This document shows, one piece after another, positions 6,403-8,397 of a stretch of DNA of 8,397 nt. Source of the stretch: Oscillospiraceae bacterium. Its GTDB lineage: Bacteria > Bacillota_A > Clostridia > Oscillospirales > Oscillospiraceae. The stretch covers positions 1-8,397 of the forward strand of contig CADAPN010000081.1 of NCBI GenBank assembly GCA_902789835.1, read 5' to 3'. The notes beneath the pieces were generated by a model that saw only the letters and a program-made list of their open reading frames with translations, made no database searches and had not been told where the DNA came from. The translations under genes and the position numbers were made by a program. The first letter of the stretch is position 1; every line of letters starts with the position of its first letter.

Positions 6403-7102
6403 AACACTGATTCTGGTCGTGGAAGACGACCTTCCGGTTCAGAACCTGATCACCGTCACGCTCAAAGCCGAAGGGTATCGCTTTCTCACCACCCAGACCG
6501 GCCAGGCCGCCGTCATCACCGCCGCCACGCACAATCCGGACATCATCCTGCTGGATCTCGGGCTGCCGGATCTGGACGGGGTCGAAGTCATCCGGCGGGT
6601 GCGCTCCTGGTCAAACGTCCCCATCATTGTCATCAGCGCCCGGAGCGAGGATCCCGACAAGATTGACGCCCTGGATGCCGGTGCGGACGACTATCTGACA
6701 AAGCCTTTTTCGGTAGCAGAGCTATTGGCGCGGCTTCGGGTCACCCTGCGGCGTCTTGGCGCCGCCATGCCGGATTCGGCACCGTCCGTCTTTCGAAACG
6801 GCGCCCTGAGCATCGATTACGCCGCCGGCTGTGTCAGTCTCGACGGGGAGGAGATCCGCCTCACTCCCATCGAGTATAAACTGTTATGCCTGCTTTCCCG
6901 GAATGTCGGGAAGGTGCTGACGCATAAATACATCACACAGAACATCTGGGGAGACAGTCTGGAGAGCAGCACGGCTTCCCTGCGGGTCTTCATGGCCACG
7001 CTGCGCAAGAAGCTGACGCGCACGCCGGACAGCCCCGCCTACATCCAGACCCATGTGGGGGTCGGCTACCGGATGGTCCGTGTGGAGGAAAATATGGAGT
7101 AA
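6395..7102 (+). CDS. kdpE: KdpE-like OmpR/PhoB-family response regulator
   Basis: This is a cytoplasmic DNA-binding response regulator of 235 residues, the partner of the upstream kinase. The receiver domain (about 4-118) has the acidic pocket E10/D11/D12, phospho-acceptor D54 in ILLDLGLPDLDG, the Ser81 switch residue and K103 in LTKPF. The RSWSNVPIIVISAR stretch and the short inter-domain linker resemble KdpE closely. The winged-helix effector domain (about 133-230) contains LTPIEYKLLCLL and ends with HVGVGYRM. The start overlaps the kinase gene by 8 bases, with AGGAGG at 6380-6385 nine bases before the ATG, which indicates coupled translation. The candidate target is the phased heptamer array upstream of the operon, implying autoregulation and control of the downstream transporter. 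The KdpE assignment is strong by sequence feel and by context, but the regulated gene here is kup, not kdpFABC. Confidence 0.93.
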   Translation: MDKTLILVVEDDLPVQNLITVTLKAEGYRFLTTQTGQAAVITAATHNPDIILLDLGLPDLDGVEVIRRVRSWSNVPIIVISARSEDPDKIDALDAGADDYLTKPFSVAELLARLRVTLRRLGAAMPDSAPSVFRNGALSIDYAAGCVSLDGEEIRLTPIEYKLLCLLSRNVGKVLTHKYITQNIWGDSLESSTASLRVFMATLRKKLTRTPDSPAYIQTHVGVGYRMVRVEENME

Positions 7103-7108
7103 ACTGTC

Positions 7109-8397
7109 ATGAAAAAACACTCGCGTTTTCGATTCGGCATGTTCCTCGTGACCATCGGCATCGTCTACGGCGACATCGGCACCTCGCCCATGTACGTCAT
7201 GAAGTCGATTCTCGAGGGGAACGGCGGCATCACCCAGATTGACGGGGATTTCATCATCGGCTCTCTCTCCCTCGTGATCTGGACCATTACCCTGCTTACG
7301 ACGGTCAAGTATGTCCTGATCGCCATGAAGGCGGACAACCACGGGGAGGGCGGAATCTTCTCGCTCTACTCGCTGGTCCGCGACTGCGGCAAGTGGCTGA
7401 TCGTCCCTGCGATGCTGGGCGGTGCGGCCCTGCTGGCCGACGGAGTGCTGACCCCGGCCGTGACGGTCACCACCGCCGTGGAAGGCCTTCGCAGCATCGA
7501 GAGCATGGACCGCTTTCTCGGCGCAGGCCAGTGGAAAGTCGTCCTCATCACGCTCTTCATCATTACGGCGCTCTTCTCGGTCCAGCACGCCGGCACCAGC
7601 CGGATCGGGAAGGCCTTCGGGCCCGTCATGCTGCTGTGGTTCACCTTCCTGGGCGTCACCGGCGCGGCGCATATTCTCTCTTTTCCCGTCGTGCTCAAGG
7701 CCTTCAATCCGATCTACGCCGTCCGTGTTTTGCTGAGCCCTGCAAACAAGCTTGGCTTCATGATCCTCGGAAGCGTCTTTCTTGCCACCACCGGCGCGGA
7801 GGCGCTCTATTCCGACATGGGCCATGTGGGGAAGGAAAACATCTACTTCAGCTGGCCCTTCGTGAAGCTCTGCCTGATTGTGAACTACCTCGGTCAGGGT
7901 GCCTGGATCATCCAGAGCCGGGGAGACGCCGCCCTTGCCCAGGTCATGGATCTGAACCCCTTCTTTCTCATGCTGCCCGAGCTGCTGCGCCCCTTTGCGG
8001 TCATCCTCGGCGCGGCCGCGGCGGTCATCGCCTCCCAGGCGCTCATCACCGGCTCTTATACGCTGGTGTCCGAGGCCATTCTGCTGGATCTCCTGCCTCA
8101 TCTTGAGATCCGCTATCCCTCCGACACCAAGGGGCAGCTCTATATCGGCACCGTCAACAGCCTGCTCTGGATCGGCTGCAGCCTGGTGGTGCTGTACTTC
8201 CGCTCCGGTGCCCGGATGGAATCGGCCTACGGTCTGGCCATTACGGTCACCATGCTGATGACCACGCTTCTGCTCTGCGTCTACCTGCGGGACCTCCGGA
8301 AGAAAGGGCTTCTGGCCTATCTGATGCTGCTGGTGTTCGGGGGAATCGAAACCGTTTTCTTCATCTCCAGTCTCAGCAAGTTCATGCACGGCGGCTA
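7109..8397 (+). CDS. kup: Kup-family potassium uptake transporter (3' end beyond window)
   Basis: This is an inner-membrane K+ transporter of the Kup/HAK/KT family; family members are generally K+/H+ symporters. The frame is open from the ATG at 7109 to the window edge, giving 429 codons and two bases of the next. Family proteins are about 620-680 residues, so roughly the last third, including the hydrophilic C-terminal domain, is missing. Family signatures seen: IGIVYGDIGTSPMYV (D22), DNHGEGGIFSLYSL (E80), ADGVLTPAVTVTTAVEG, GKAFGPVMLLWF, LATTGAEALYSDMGHVG, IASQALITGSYTLVSEAI, and SAYGLAITVTML; the window ends at the conserved FMHGG. About eleven hydrophobic segments are visible. GGAG (7096-7099) lies inside the end of kdpE, nine bases before the ATG, and only 6 bases separate the genes, so cotranslation with the two-component system is likely. 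No internal stops or frameshifts were found. Confidence 0.95.
   Translation, partial: MKKHSRFRFGMFLVTIGIVYGDIGTSPMYVMKSILEGNGGITQIDGDFIIGSLSLVIWTITLLTTVKYVLIAMKADNHGEGGIFSLYSLVRDCGKWLIVPAMLGGAALLADGVLTPAVTVTTAVEGLRSIESMDRFLGAGQWKVVLITLFIITALFSVQHAGTSRIGKAFGPVMLLWFTFLGVTGAAHILSFPVVLKAFNPIYAVRVLLSPANKLGFMILGSVFLATTGAEALYSDMGHVGKENIYFSWPFVKLCLIVNYLGQGAWIIQSRGDAALAQVMDLNPFFLMLPELLRPFAVILGAAAAVIASQALITGSYTLVSEAILLDLLPHLEIRYPSDTKGQLYIGTVNSLLWIGCSLVVLYFRSGARMESAYGLAITVTMLMTTLLLCVYLRDLRKKGLLAYLMLLVFGGIETVFFISSLSKFMHGG

Noticed and set aside
6884..8389. 501-codon reverse-strand open frame opposite kup and the end of kdpE
   Set aside because: The + strand here encodes unmistakable Kup and KdpE motifs without a break. 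The reverse product is rich in His, Asp, Glu, Gln and Gly without any recognisable domain, as expected for the complement of GC-rich coding sequence.

Overview
This window reads as chromosomal DNA from a GC-rich Gram-positive-type bacterium. My best guess is Bacillota, class Clostridia (Oscillospiraceae-like). The basis is the set of family variants (TrpS, TagO/WecA-type transferase, Tex, Kup), the GC-ending codons and the Shine-Dalgarno sequences with AGGAG/GGAGG cores. Taxonomy is inferred from general appearance only. All convincing genes lie on the + strand. Long reverse-strand reading frames are present but are antisense shadows produced by GC-rich codons.

Left part (1-2858): trpS (tryptophanyl-tRNA synthetase), then a TagO/WecA-type undecaprenyl-phosphate sugar-1-phosphate transferase with an unusual His- and Ala/Pro-rich tail, then a YfcE/MJ0936-type metallophosphoesterase whose start overlaps the transferase stop by 4 bases. 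A strong intrinsic terminator (2827-2858) follows. Middle part (2859-5145): a complete tex gene (nucleic-acid-binding Tex/Spt6-like protein) whose ribosome binding site begins only 3 bases after the preceding terminator's T tract, and a second strong intrinsic terminator (5100-5145).

Right part (5146-8397) is the most interesting. It is a compact potassium module: a short KdpD-like sensor kinase consisting only of the membrane domain and kinase core (no N-terminal KdpD/Usp domains and no visible GAF domain), an 8-base-overlapping KdpE-like response regulator, and, 6 bases later, a Kup-family K+ transporter that runs off the window end. No kdpFABC gene lies between them. The module is preceded by an AT-rich intergenic region with a good sigma-70-type promoter (TTTACA, 17 bp, TATAAG). 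Around it is an array of TCTTWAT/C-like heptamers, several spaced exactly 11 bp apart, as expected for direct-repeat binding by an OmpR/PhoB-family regulator.

The inferred circuit is an autoregulated, Kdp-derived two-component system that controls a Kup transporter instead of the KdpFABC ATPase. This is a hypothesis from gene order and motifs. I cannot say from the sequence alone whether the arrangement is already described.
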